DNA from: Cryptomeria japonica
Lineage: Eukaryota > Streptophyta > Pinopsida > Cupressales > Cupressaceae
DNA: 64,000 nt
Direction of reading: 5' to 3'
NCBI RefSeq assembly: GCF_030272615.1
Contig: NC_081410.1
Coordinates: 145,506,349-145,570,348, forward strand
Shown one piece after another: positions 46,939 to 58,329 of the stretch. The notes under the pieces are model-generated. The model was given only the letters and a program-made list of their open reading frames with translations. It was not told where the DNA came from and made no database searches. The translations under genes were made by a program, and so were the position numbers. Every line of letters starts with the position of its first letter. Position 1 is the first letter of the stretch.

Positions 46939-48590
46939 ACTATTGCTTGTGCTTTTGAGATAGAGAAAATGAATTTTAAAATAGTTTTCTACATGGGTAT
47001 CTTGAAGAAAAGATTTATATATGACAACTTGAAGGTTTTGTTGAGAAAGGAAAAAAAACTTGGTTTGCAGGTTAAAACGGTCATTGTAGGGTTTGAAACA
47101 GTCACCCAAGATGTGGTACCCAAAATTTGATGCTTTTGCATTAAACTTGGGTTATTTTAGATGTGAAGAAGATAATTGTGCTTATATTAAGTTTATTTAT
47201 GCTCAGTTACTAATTAGTGTCTTGTATGTTGATGACATGTTTTTATTGGTAGCAATAAGGCAATGATTAGGGAGCTCAAAACTTGGTTTTTTGGCACATT
47301 TGATATGAAGAATTTGGGGGAAACTAGTGTTAAAAGTGTGGTTGTCATTTCACCAAAATATCAAATTTTTAATGCCCAATACAACCACTAGACTTATAGA
47401 ATCCACAGGAGGTGGTTAAGCCATGTCACAAACCAGAACGTTGCATTGCACAACACAAGGAGACCAAGGGTGCACACCTTGCAACAATCCCTCCCCCAGT
47501 GCAAGCGAGGGTTTTGAACCTATGACCAAGCTTTGATACCACTTGTTACAAGTGTAATTTTTGTTGCACCAAAAGATCAACCTGTTAATGCCCGATACAA
47601 CCACTAGACTTATAGAATCCACATGAGGCGATTAAGCCATATCACAAACCCGAGCGTTGCGCTGCACAACACAAGGAGACAAATGGCACACACCTTGCAA
47701 CAACTAGATCTATTATTGGGATGGAAATCAACAAAGATTTAGTTCATAGAAAGCTTTTCTTAAGTCAAAGTAAGTATGTTGACACCATTTTGCAAAGATT
47801 TTTTATATAGGATTGTAAGCTAGTAGGTATTCCATTTTCAGTTGGTACTAAGTTGAGTTTAGACATGTGTCCTAATTTTGATGATGATATTGAAGAAATG
47901 TCTAATGTTACTTATACTAGTGTCGTCGGTAGTTTAATGTAAGCAATGGTTTGTACTAGAGCATATATAGCCCAAGTAGTGGGAGTTCTAAGCAAGTTCA
48001 TGTCTGACCCAAATAAAGAGCATTTGAATTTTGTTATAAGGGTATTAAGATACTTGCAAGGTACTTTTGATTACTATTTGGTTTATCATGGTACAGATGA
48101 TGTGGATAAGTCATTGAACATACAAGGTTTTGTTGATGCAGATTGGGTATGTGACCTGGATAGTTGAAGGGTCGACTAGTGGCTATGTGTTTACTTTATT
48201 TGGAGGTACAGTGAGTTGGATGAGTAAAACACAACCTAAAGTTGCATTGTCCACTACTGAAGCAAATTATATGGTTGCTACACATGCCTCCAAGGATGAG
48301 ATTTGGTTACAGAGACTTGGTAATGGTATTGGTTTTGATTGCAGGATAGTGAGGATTTGATGTGACAATCAGAGTGTCATATGTTTGGCCAAAACTCCTA
48401 TGTATCATGCTCGTAAAATATGTTGATGTTTAATATCACTTTGTATAAGAAATGGTTGAGAGTGGAAAAATTTAATTGAAAAATTTGACACTATGGATCA
48501 TGTTGTAAATTCTCTTACAAAGCCAGTAACCATAGATAAGCTCTCTTGGTGCAAGAAGGTCATGGGCCTTGATTACTATACTTGATTTGT
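46939..48590 (+). pseudogene. Copia reverse transcriptase-RNase H remnant
   Basis: Begins inside the RT fingers (IEKMNFKIVFYMGIL corresponds to the usual MDVKTAFLHG block). NLGYFRCEEDNC precedes the catalytic YVDD at 47225-47236. After the TRIM come MEINKDL, KYVDTILQRF, AMVCTRAYIAQVVGVLSKFM, the RNase H core [33 protein letters not shown] and [21 protein letters not shown], then MVCD/NQSVICLAK and PMYHARK. Several stops and shifts (47940, 48165, 48360) are present. Domain order is Ty1/Copia (IN-RT-RH), with the integrase not retained here. Confidence 0.9.
47328..47702 (-). mobile_element. TRIM: 375-bp LTR element with 57-bp interior
   Basis: Terminal direct repeats 47328-47486 and 47544-47702, both 159 bp and alignable without gaps (about 24 mismatches by eye). 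They start TGTTGCAAGG and end TAACA on the minus strand. The interior (47487-47543) holds only a Met primer site on minus (TGGTATCAAAGC, 47530-47541) and a polypurine tract (CACTGGGGGAGGGAT, 47487-47501). Perfect target duplication ACTAG at 47323-47327 and 47703-47707. It is inserted in the Copia RT, and removing it leaves the Copia frame continuous. Confidence 0.95.
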
Positions 48591-48645
48591 ATTATGTAGA
48601 TATCCATGGTGTAATTTACAATGTATGATTCCAAGGGAGAGAATA

Positions 48646-49423
48646 TTAGGATGTATGTGCCATCAACCTTGTAAATATTTAAATAATATATTATTTTCCC
48701 AATGTCATTTATAATTTACCCATAAGAAGTTAAACCGTTTAACCAACGATGGTGAAAGAGACCATGTAAAGGCAAAGTTACTTTTATTGTTTGTCCTCTA
48801 GGAAAAGGATAAAATAACTATGTGACCCCTCTTGGAATATCCTATTTTGAGGTGCTTAGACTCTTTTTAGGAGTTGTAAGAGAATATATGATGGTTGTAA
48901 TAGTCATTATTTCTATGACAATATTTATGACAAAATCCTTACATGGGTGCACATGCATCAGAGATTCCTTGTGACAATTGTAAGGGCATCTATAAGAGGC
49001 TATTTTGGGAGGTGGGTGTGAGTCTTTCCAGGTGGTTTTGTTGCATGTTGTTTGATGACACCATAGTGGTATTCATCCTCACAAACTCCTATAAATTGGT
49101 GCCTTGAGCTAGTGTTTTTTATTTGGTCTTGTTTAGTTTGTAGGGTAATAGAGTGATGTTAGGTTTTATAGAGGTCTACCAAAAAGTGTATTGTTGTCGT
49201 ATTATTCATTGGATTAGTAATATACTTGCCTCTATTTTTGTGATGGAGTTTTTTGTTTCGCAAGGGTTTCTCCACCTAAATTTGGTGTTTTATGTGCAAT
49301 GGTTTTCTTGTTCTTGTTTTGATTCTACAATCACTGTGTTAATGGTTAATCTTTAGTTTCAGATTTGCAATAAATTTGAGTTTAATTTCATATTGCAGGC
49401 TTTCTTCACCTTATTTTACAACA
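48646..49423 (+). repeat. Copia 3' LTR (probable)
   Basis: Starts TTAGGATGTATGTGCC after the purine tract (canonical TG lost) and probably ends at ...TTACAACA (49423). No second copy is present to fix the ends. Confidence 0.45.
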
Positions 49424-50151
49424 TTCATTTTTATTTTTTATAATTTTTATAGTATACATCACTACTCCACTGAATTTGAGGAAGTATGCATAGCAATGTG
49501 ATGATACCTCCCTTAATGCTAACAAGAGAGAGGTATAGAGAAATCAATTGAAATGTGACACAAAAGTGTGCAAAGGAAATAATTGTAAATGAAAACATAA
49601 TCTTGCAAACCAAAAGTGCTCCTTGAGGTTTTTAGTGATGTGAATGTAATATAAGCATCAAAATCATGTATGATGTCTTGTTTGTATGATGGTGAAAGTT
49701 AGGGTTAGGGTTAAATTAAGATAATAAAACCACTAAATTACCTAATTAACCATCAAATTAAAAATGAGAGAAATCTAATAGATCTATCTATTAAAGACTG
49801 GGATTCTTATTAGATTCTTGGTTGTTTTGATAGGGATCTATCCTCCTTAAATTGAATTGAATTGGATTGTAGAAGATTAGGGTAAAATAGGTAATTATTG
49901 AATTGATTTTTCAAAAACAATGAGATATAGTCATCGTACAAAGACACCAATCTGGCATTGGGAAAAATAAGATGTCATGAATCTACTCCTAGAAGTTTGA
50001 CCTGATTTTTTAGGATCAGGTAGTATCAATTCATTGTGGTCCTCCAAATTTCTCGCCATTGAAAGTTGAACCTGTTTGTCTCTATGAATTATGTCAATCT
50101 ACCAAACACAACTCTATACCTATTTCTTGCACACAAAAAGAAGGGGGAAAT
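49424..50151 (+). other. Probable 3' internal end of a gypsy-like element
   Basis: No gene. Ends in an A/G-rich tract (CACACAAAAAGAAGGGGGAAA) next to the LTR at 50152. The last 60 bases also match 43240-43300. Confidence 0.4.
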
Positions 50152-50892
50152 TGTTGGGAATAGGGGTTTGCCTAAGTCAAAACCCAGTTTAGGAATTAAC
50201 CTTGAATGAATTAATGCAAATACTGAAATAAATGTTGGATAGATATACACCATATTTGCAATTGTTGATGATGATGATTTGCTCTTTAAATGTAATCACA
50301 AATGTTGTATGAAATGTCTTGAACATGACAAAACCCTAATCACACACACATGCTTGCATAAGATTGACGTAATTTTGTTCCATAATGGTTGAATGATGAA
50401 TATGCAGCCTTGAAGATCTTTGAAAATGTCTAATTATGAATGCTTCACAGATGCACAAATATTATATTGCTTGTAGATGGAGGTTTAGATATAAAATAAA
50501 TTAATATAATGTCTTTATATAGGGATTCTATGTAAATTACCAATTAGGCTGACCTCCAACGGTCATGTGGAGCCATGAGGATCAAATCTTACTGATGAGA
50601 TATAGTTGTCACCCTATTTCAAATTGGAGCCAGATTGAGCTAGACTATGGTGTTTTAAGGTGCCACGATCCAAACTAGGGTGTTCCACGCCCTAGTTCCA
50701 CCTCAATCAGGACCAAACCAATGCTAAAATGGGGTGGGTATTCCATGGTAGGACCCACAAAAGGTTTTTCATGGCCTCCAAGGTAGAGAATAGGCACAAA
50801 CAAACCTAGAAAGGGGATGAGGATAGGACACACTAAAGTAGGGGCACAAACATGAGGTTTAAATTGTCCTGGTGATGATTTATGACATTACA
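50152..50892 (+). repeat. G3 LTR
   Basis: TGTTGGGAATAGGGGTTTGC ... GACATTACA, about 741 bp. TATA box CTTTATATAGGGA near 50512-50524. The related copy is at 43304-44015. The sequence after it (TTTAGCCCCACTTTAATGG) has no clear primer site, so it is a solo or 3' LTR. Confidence 0.6.
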
Positions 50893-51310
50893 TTTAGCCC
50901 CACTTTAATGGGAGTATGAGCCTATGCAAATATTCAAGGTAAAGTAGATGAAAGATGAAAAAGAGAAGAGCAATTAAGAGCGAGATCACATCACTAATTT
51001 TGAGGAACCAAGCCCCCAATATTAGTATCTTAACTCATATAATTGCATGCAAGGGCACACAAAAGAAGACCAAATAAACAAAGACAAACAAAGACAAAAG
51101 ATAAAAGACACACAACACAAAAGCTAAAAAAGAGAGCAAAAACTCAAGTCAACCAACCAAAGAGACCTCAATAATCAAATGTCTCAACAACTAATATCAT
51201 TCTCAAAATATCATCACAAGGACATTAGTGATCACATAAAAAGAACAAGAGCACGCACCAAAGCATGAACTACAAATAGCAAAGCTATGAGCTCATGAGG
51301 AGAAGAAAAG

Positions 51311-51420
51311 AGAAGACATGGATACACATTCTAGTTGTGTTTTTCGAGGTGATCCAAGAGTGAGAGAAGACATGGATATCACATTATAGTTGTATTTTAC
51401 TAGGTGATCCATGTTGGGGA
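51311..51420 (+). repeat. Two to three copies of a 50-60 base unit
   Basis: AGAAGACATGGATACACATT and AGAAGACATGGATATCACATT units, each followed by TAGTTGTRTTTTNCTAGGTGATCCA. Confidence 0.75.
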
Positions 51421-51501
51421 GGAGAGTAGGAATAATTTGGTTGTGTTTTGCTAGTTCCACTCATCCTACTATGTGTGCAATTGTCTAGTTTTAGGTGTTA
51501 A

Positions 51502-51835
51502 GAATCCCATATAAGAGTTTATTTTCTTTGGTTTTGAGCATGCAAAAACTTGTGTAAGAAATTAAATGAAAATGCAAATGTGTGTATGGTATCGAGAACA
51601 TCTCGTGTAAGTGTTTGTTTGCTTTGGTTTTGAGAATGTGTGGGCTCGTTTAAGACAAGTATATGCCTAGTTTCGATGACATCTCATGTAAGAGTTTGTT
51701 TTCTTTGGTTTTGAGAATGTGCACCTCATTTAAGACATATATAAATGTTGCATCTATTTTTGGGCATGAAGCATCTTATGTAAGACTTTGTTTTCTTTGG
51801 TTTTGAGAATGAACACCCCATTTAAGATATTGAAA
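51502..51835 (+). repeat. Four copies of an about 85-base unit
   Basis: Core TGTAAGAGTTTGTTTTCTTT followed by GGTTTTGAGAATG, starting at about 51502, 51594, 51675 and 51764. Confidence 0.85.
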
Positions 51836-53162
51836 AATATAGTACAAAGAGGGAAATATGTATAACCCCTCTTTAATATGTCAACATAGCCCTATGTTAA
51901 TGTCTTAAGGAAGCTAGAAACAAGGATACTGACCTTCAACACCAAGGAGATATCCTTTTAAAAAATAATGTTCATAAATCCAAGCTAAAGAGGCAATACT
52001 AAATTACAAGCAAGGATAAATAGTTGAAAAAGAGATATCCTGCAACAAGTGTAAAGGGAATCCTTGGAGGAGAAGAGATCTTTTCTCAAAGACATATACC
52101 TCCAAGAGGATATTTTGAACAAACATAACATCTTCTAACAAAATAAGGGAAGGGAAATGAGAATGCGTACCTTCCTCCTATTGCTAGGTAAAGGGATTCT
52201 TGATGAAGGATGACACACTTTTGATCCAAAGTGAGGGATTTGTTTATAATAGATATATATTGCCAAGTGAAGAAGAGGTTGTTGTCAAGGATACACACCT
52301 CTTGCATAAGAGATGATCCTTGAGAAAACAACAAATTCACACAAGGAATGACATCAAAACATTAGTAAGCGCCACTCAACATTGCAAAAGTGAATCCTTA
52401 GAAATGATAGTAAAGATAAATTCCCCTTAAGTGTAGGGACAATGAGAAGAATTACACAATCTCTAACAAGAGATTAGACATAAGAAAATGCACAATGTAC
52501 TCACATGAAGGAATATTCAATGCAAGAAAGACATCAAGATATGTAGAATGCAACTCTATAAAAGAGGTAATCTTCAAAGAAGGAAAGATTAAGATGAAGG
52601 ATCACATACCCCTTAAAGAGGGATTATTCATAACAGATGTAACATTTTATGCAAGAAAGGATGTCAAGTTATTAAGAATGCAACCCCAAAAAAGAAATAG
52701 TGAAATCATAGATAGCGAGAAGAAATAGGATAATATTCTTGCCCCCCAAGCATAGAGGCAAGAATGAATTATGTTGCTGCCCCAAGATTATTGATATTGA
52801 AAAATCATCAGCTCTTATGAAAAATAATCCCCAATGAAGTTAAGTACTAGTTTCATAGGGTGAGGAGCAACATGAAGGGTGAATGGAGTGGTAAGACACT
52901 ACCTCTTCACCAAGGAAGAGTGCAAAATTAGTTGTAAGAGCTATGCAAGCTCTATCATATTGCTCTTGAACAAATATTTTAAATGCTTTACAATTTCCAA
53001 GAGAATGAGAGTAACTACTGTTACCCTCCTCATTTTCGTGAGACATTTTGTTCTCACGTTATTAAAAAAAATAATAAGTGTTTTATTTAGTCTGGGCTTG
53101 TGTAAGTCTTGGTTTTTGTTTTGTTGAAGTTTTTCTTGAACTAAACCTCTTACTTGAACCTC

Positions 53163-53440
53163 ATCTAAGTTCAAGGTTCAAGTTCAAGCGGAGTATGTTG
53201 TATCACGACCTTGTTTTTAAAAGAGTTAAAGATCTTTGTAACAATTGTAATTGAAATTGAACTATTGAACCTTTTCAAAAAGTTCAAAGTTCACAGTTCA
53301 AAGTTCAAAGTTCAAGGTTTGGGTTCAAAGTTCAAAGTTCAATGAGTTCACAGGTTCAATTTCAAAGGTTCAAAGTTAGAGTTCAAAGATTCATCAGATT
53401 AAACAGATGCAGGTTCAGAGTGTGTGAGTTCAAAATTCGG
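53163..53440 (+). repeat. GTTCAAAG-type simple repeat
   Basis: Over fifteen copies of GTTCAAAG/GTTCAAGG/GTTCACAG, partly in perfect 8-base register. Confidence 0.9.
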
Positions 53441-54448
53441 CGAGTTTAATAATCCAATAACATTGGCATGAGTTGTAAGTAGTATAACATGTTGGTTTAC
53501 CAAACAATCTAATAATGGTGATTTTTCTAAGGCTCGATGTATTTCAGAGGTGCTCCTAGAGCTGATTAATGTTAGTTTTAATAACAGGAATGTTTTTAAA
53601 AATGATCACTGAGCTGAGAGTAAAAGTGTTTGGATGGCTTTCGAGATAGCCAAACTAACAAATACAAAGTCCAACCTTCATGTTACAAAGGAAGATTCAG
53701 CTTCTTAAAAGTTGAATTTAAATATGAATCCATATGTTGATAACAAAGGATAGCAGCTAATAACGTTTTCAAAGAATTATTTCAGCAACACGGTATTACA
53801 AACAATCTAAAGATTTACAATCCTTATCTATTCTAAAGAGAGATTTGTCATAAAATAGAGCTTATTCCTTCAAATGGTAGCTTGAAGTGGTGATCCATGT
53901 GTAAGTCTTGGCATGCATGTTGTTTGTAGTTTTCAATGCAACTTGTAACCACGAATTTTCTGAGTCTTTTTTTAAGATAGAAAAATCAATCTCTGTGCGA
54001 AGGGGATAACTCTCAATTCAACCGTTGGATCTAAATGAATTCTTGATATGCTTTAGAAAACCTAGTTTTTAAAATCCTCACCAAAGTGATTTCCAAAATT
54101 ATGTCTGGTTCACAAGATATGGATAATAGAGCACATAACTGTCAAAATTGTCAATGACAGTCACATTAATTGGGAGATACTTGGGTTTTTACTCACATAA
54201 ACTCAAATACTAAGGAAAGTGTGCAAGCATTTTCACCTATAAGTGAAAATTTATTATTCACCGAGGCTAGCAAGGACAATTATGTATTAAAATATTTGAG
54301 CTTTATTTACCTAAAGGTGAGATTGTATTCACGAGAATGTTAAGTGAGAAGGAAATAAATAATCTTTTCAAGAATCAGTTATTGATAACTGAAAGTCTCT
54401 TAAAAAAAAGAGACTATATATATGTAATGAAAGGAAAGAGGATGGATT

Positions 54449-54530
54449 ATTTTTCTTTTTTCTATTGTTTTTGATTAAGGAAAATCAGGTTTTTAAGGGA
54501 CCCAAAACCCGCTTACATAATGAGAAGATA
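54449..54530 (-). other. LINE-like 3' tail
   Basis: On the minus strand a GGGTTTTGGGTCCCTTAAAA region is followed by an A-rich end. This resembles the end of plant LINE copies. The flanking target duplication was not found. Confidence 0.4.
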
Positions 54531-54659
54531 AGCATAAATGAAACTAGAAAGAACGGGACAAAGGAAGAAAGGCTGCAAAAGAACAGTAGAGAAAACAACA
54601 GCCAAGGAAAAGAACAGCATAAGGCCAGCGAGAAACTGGCAACCTAAAAATAGATTACA

Positions 54660-56520
54660 TGTCAAATGAAAATCTTTATAGACTCTTCTGCATCCTTAAC
54701 CAACATCATCATCGCATTAGCTGCCTCTTTCAGGTCTTTGTTTTCCTGCATATGGTGGGTGTCTTTGGTCTTCAACTCCAGCTCACTGGTAGCTTGCTTG
54801 GTTTTGCGTCTGGGGGAGTGAAGAATAGAACTAGTGGCCGACACATCATCAATGATCACTATCTCTTTATTCTGCTTGTTCTTCTCTAGACAAGAAACCA
54901 AAGTGTTCATGTTTTGAGAAGACACCTTAAAACCTCAAGACTATGCTCCATGAATTTCTTCAAGGCCTTCTCAGTTTTTGTAATCCGGTTGATTATAAGT
55001 TCATTATCAACCTCTCCCTTTTCTTTGATAATTCTAACCACATCTTCAAGATGCTTTAAATCTCCCTTAAATCATATCTTTTTCCAGCCAGTCTAGAATT
55101 TCTTCTTCGTCCTCTGCCTCACAGGTATCCTCTGCAGCATCCTCTTTACCTTTAGTGTTGGTATTCTTAATCAAGTTCTCAATTTTATAATCCAAATCTC
55201 TCTGTTTATTCTGAATACTAGAGATGTTATCAAATACCCATTTCTAAAAAATTGAACATTTCCAAGGTACTATTTCTGGCAGCATTCAGAATGGAGTCTG
55301 TGTTCTCCATAACCAGAGTAGAGCCCACAGACCTAGGGTTTCCCTCCTCCATGTTGTGTTGAACATCATTCCTGCTATCCAAGACATAAGGGTTATTCTT
55401 TGCTTCTAGCTCTTCAACATCCTCTTTTCTCTGCTCATTCCCTTCCTCACCCTCAACCTCTTTCTTTTTCTCATTCTCTGCCTCTTCATCTACCTCCTTC
55501 CCATGTTCCTCCTTAGAACCAACATTATCTTCCGTGTCTTCTTTAGTTTCATCACCAACCCTCAATTTCTTATGCAGAGGAATATTAGAAGAATCTTCAT
55601 CGGAATCAAAGCCATCATGACCCTCAGAAATGTGGGCATTCTCCACCAAAGGATCTTCCCTATTAGCCCTAGCTTTACCCTTCAAATGCTCATAAATTAA
55701 CAAAATAAGGCCTTAATGAGCAATGGAGTAGGATTTAGGTTTTTTGGCATGGTCGACTAGGCTATCATTAAGGGAAGAAGCTAAATAGAAGGGCAACAAA
55801 ATCTTTGAGCCATGGCGAAAATAGTTAAGGATGACAAAATGGTAATTGTAAACCTTTGAAAACCTTCTATCAACCGTTAGGTATTCCATTAAAACTCGCA
55901 ACATTTTCTACCTGAAAAAATTTACATGGTAAGGGAGCTAGTAGAACACATTTTCCTTCTAGGCGAACTGAGCCCTTTCTTCATCATTTTTAGGGAAATT
56001 CTTGGTAGCTTCCACCGAGAACTTGCGGTCTCTGTAAAATTTGGTGCCTTCCTCCTACAATCTTGTAACCTCTGCCACCAAATCTTCATCTAGCTTCCAT
56101 GTCTAGCCAAATAGACTGACTTTATTATTGCTCCAGCCCTTGGCAAAACCATGTGACACCGACTTTTTACTCCTATGTAGTTTTTCCATTTAATCAGTGA
56201 ATCCATATCTGTGCAACCTTCGCCATATTTTCCTTTCGCTTTTCCAGTTTTCACAGCTGGAAGGCTCATTGCGATTAAGATTACCCCCAGAATGCAATGG
56301 TTATTCAGGTTGAAACCCTCAACAGAGCACGAAATACCCAAATGCTAAAGAAACAAGACATCTGGAATCAAACTTAGACATTGGAATCAAAAAATAGGGT
56401 GATTTTCTTGTTATTTGAATAGTCTTTAAGACATTCAATATAAACCAGCACTTAATATGATTAGGCCCGTCACACCGGTTCTCATTATCACAATGCCTTA
56501 AACAAGTAATCAACTAACAC
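54660..56520 (-). pseudogene. Unknown decayed ORF with charged region and coiled coil
   Basis: I do not recognise it with certainty. Minus-strand pieces, N to C: 56319-56513; 56090-56341; a stop-rich part; then 55713-55904 with YLTVDRRFSKVYNYHFVILN and YFRHGSKILLPFYLASSLND; after one stop LILLIYEHLKGKA; then 55230-55703, very acidic (EEEGNEQRKEDVEELE type); then a coiled coil to about 54920 (KALKKFMEHSLEVLRCLLK). The globular, acidic and coiled-coil layout recalls ORF2 of elements A, B and E1, but no clear sequence match was established. It lies between LINE ORF2 and a LINE-like tail on the same strand. Confidence 0.4.
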
Positions 56521-56577
56521 TCCACATCACTCCAATATCTATCTTTGAGATCCGAACCCAGAAAAGTAATAATAAAA

Positions 56578-57321
56578 TTAACTTGTACCATGGACTCTAT
56601 AAAATAATAATTGCTCACGGACTCCCTTCTTACAAGAAACTTCTCCGATATATTTAGTATCCTCCTCTAAAAAAACCCCCTCATTAGCCAATAAATCAAC
56701 TACCCTGTTACCTTCCCTTAGGGTATGGGTAATAATCATAGTATCATAGGCATCTAATAATTTTTTAGCATTATCAATGATATTATGAATGTTCCAAGAA
56801 GGGGAACTAATACCTTTGATAGCCTGAATAATATTGAGAGAGTCCCCTTCCAGCCATATTTTTTTAAAGTTAAAACTCTGAGCAAGCTGGAGACATTTTA
56901 ACATTGCCAGAGCTTCTGCCACATGATTGTTTTGAACTCCAAAGGGAGAGGCAATAGCAGCAACACAAAAACCATAAGAATTTCTGATGACTTCTCCCCC
57001 TCTAGCCTTCCCAGGATTACCTTTAACTGCACCATCAAAATTCACCTTAATCCAATCATGAAAAGGGAACCTCCAAACAACATTATCTCTCTTGCTCTTT
57101 ATATCAGATTTGCAAACCTTGTGAGTCAACTTCCATTCAGTAAGGATGCTTTTCTCATTATCAATCATATTAAAATAGCTACATTGCTTATTGTTTTTGT
57201 GTATGGTATTGATGTTTTCTTTAATTGCCCTGCAAATATTTTCAAAAATCACCTGAGAAGAACACTTAGCCTCCCTAAAAATTCTATTGTTTCTCTCTTT
57301 CCAAATATACCAACAAGTCAT
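56578..57321 (-). pseudogene. LINE RNase H domain
   Basis: Open over 247 codons, the best preserved part. WYIWKERNNRIFREA is the usual lead-in. The RNase H core shows IKVNFDGAVKGNPGKARGG (Asp), NNHVAEALAMLKCL (Glu), IWLEGDSLNIIQAI (Asp) and EGNRVVDLLANEGV (Asp), so all four acidic residues are kept. It would remove RNA from the RNA/DNA hybrid during target-primed reverse transcription. Ends at a TAA at 56578. Confidence 0.9.
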
Positions 57322-58325
57322 AGGAAGGAAAAAGGACCAGAGGGTCTTAATGAGAGGAAGTTTGGTAGGGAAGATCCATTACAAGATGACTTCCTTAAGA
57401 CTATTGTGCATGACCCAATCAACTTTCCATTGCATCCAGACTTTACTCCAGATTTCCCAGGTAAAAGAACAATGAATAAACAAATGATCCACAGATTTTG
57501 CCTCTTTCTGACATAACTCACACCTATTAGGAAACATGAATCCTCTTTGAGCCAAGTTATCAATGGTAAGAATCTTGTTGTGAGTTGCAAGCCAAAAAAA
57601 TATGTTAACTTTAGGAATGAGGAATCTATTCTGGATTTTAGTCCATATTGGGTTGCAGGCCTGAGTAACAGTGTTTTTATAAGAAGAGGCAACAATGAAA
57701 TTACCCCTAGGATTGCTCTTCCATAGGAACACATCATCAGAATCTTTACTAACAAAAAAGGACAGCAAATCCTGTTGGAGCAGCGAAAATTTAGCATAAA
57801 CTGTATCAAGTCTAACCCATTTATCCTCCTTCCAATAATTACAAACCATAGAACCATACCTCCTTTTGTATTCTTCAATGAATTGGCTGCAATCCTGGTT
57901 ATAAAGAGGTTCATCTTTAATCCAAACATCCTCCCAGAACCTGATTTTATCACTTTGCCAAGGACCCATCCAACTCCAACTTTAGCAACTTTTATAGATT
58001 TGATCATACTATTCCATATGAAAGAACCACCAGGCATATCTTCATAGTAGAGAAGAGATTGAATTAGTTGGTTATGTATATATTTATCAAACCACACCCT
58101 ACTCCAATCTTTCTTAATACCAAAAACCCTCCAAATATGTTTAGCAAGCAAGGCTTTGTTGAAAGTTTTGAGAACTTTAATACCTAATCCCCCATTACTC
58201 TTAGGATTATAGAATTTATCCCAGACAACCAACGCTATCCTTTTCTTATCTTTTACCCCCGACCAAATAAATCTTTTATGAATTCTTTCTAAAGCTTTAG
58301 CAAATTTAACCGGTATACTAAACAA
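57318..58325 (-). pseudogene. LINE C-terminal region with zf-RVT
   Basis: Two overlapping frames. 57970-58325 gives the connection (ALERIHKRFIWSGVKDKKRI, NPKSNGGLGIKVLKTFN). After a frameshift, 57379-57969 gives the region before and including the zinc-binding motif (WKSNPRGNFIVASSY, FFWLATHNKILTIDNLAQRG, CELCQKEAKSVDHLFIHC). The cysteine/histidine pattern C-x2-C ... H-x4-C of the zf-RVT family is intact. Confidence 0.85.
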
Positions 58326-58329
58326 ACTA

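Larger units (their letters stand above)
46939..49423 (+). mobile_element. Copia-type element, 3' remnant
   Basis: RT and RNase H remnants, a polypurine tract (CCAAGGGAGAGAATA, 48631-48645) and a probable LTR (48646-49423). The 5' part was separated by the G2 insertion at 46938/46939. A TRIM is inserted at 47328-47702. Confidence 0.75.
50893..54440. other. Noncoding stretch with tandem repeats
   Basis: No convincing gene; ORFs of 60-85 codons here show no family features. It holds repeats at 51311-51420, 51502-51835 and 53163-53440. A loosely repeated 100-130 base text (CATCAAGATAT..GAATGCAACYCYA, with AAAGAGG) runs from about 51850 to 52720. Possibly leader or 3' region of a gypsy element. 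Confidence 0.5.

Noticed and set aside
47500-47545. tRNA-like or SINE-like promoter (GGTTCAAAACC box and GGTATCAAAGC)
   Set aside because: The motif is explained by the TRIM primer site, with matching 159-bp LTRs and TSD; no tRNA fold expected.
52086-53174. Several ORFs of 68-84 codons on both strands
   Set aside because: Low-information, overlapping antisense pairs in repeat-rich noncoding DNA.
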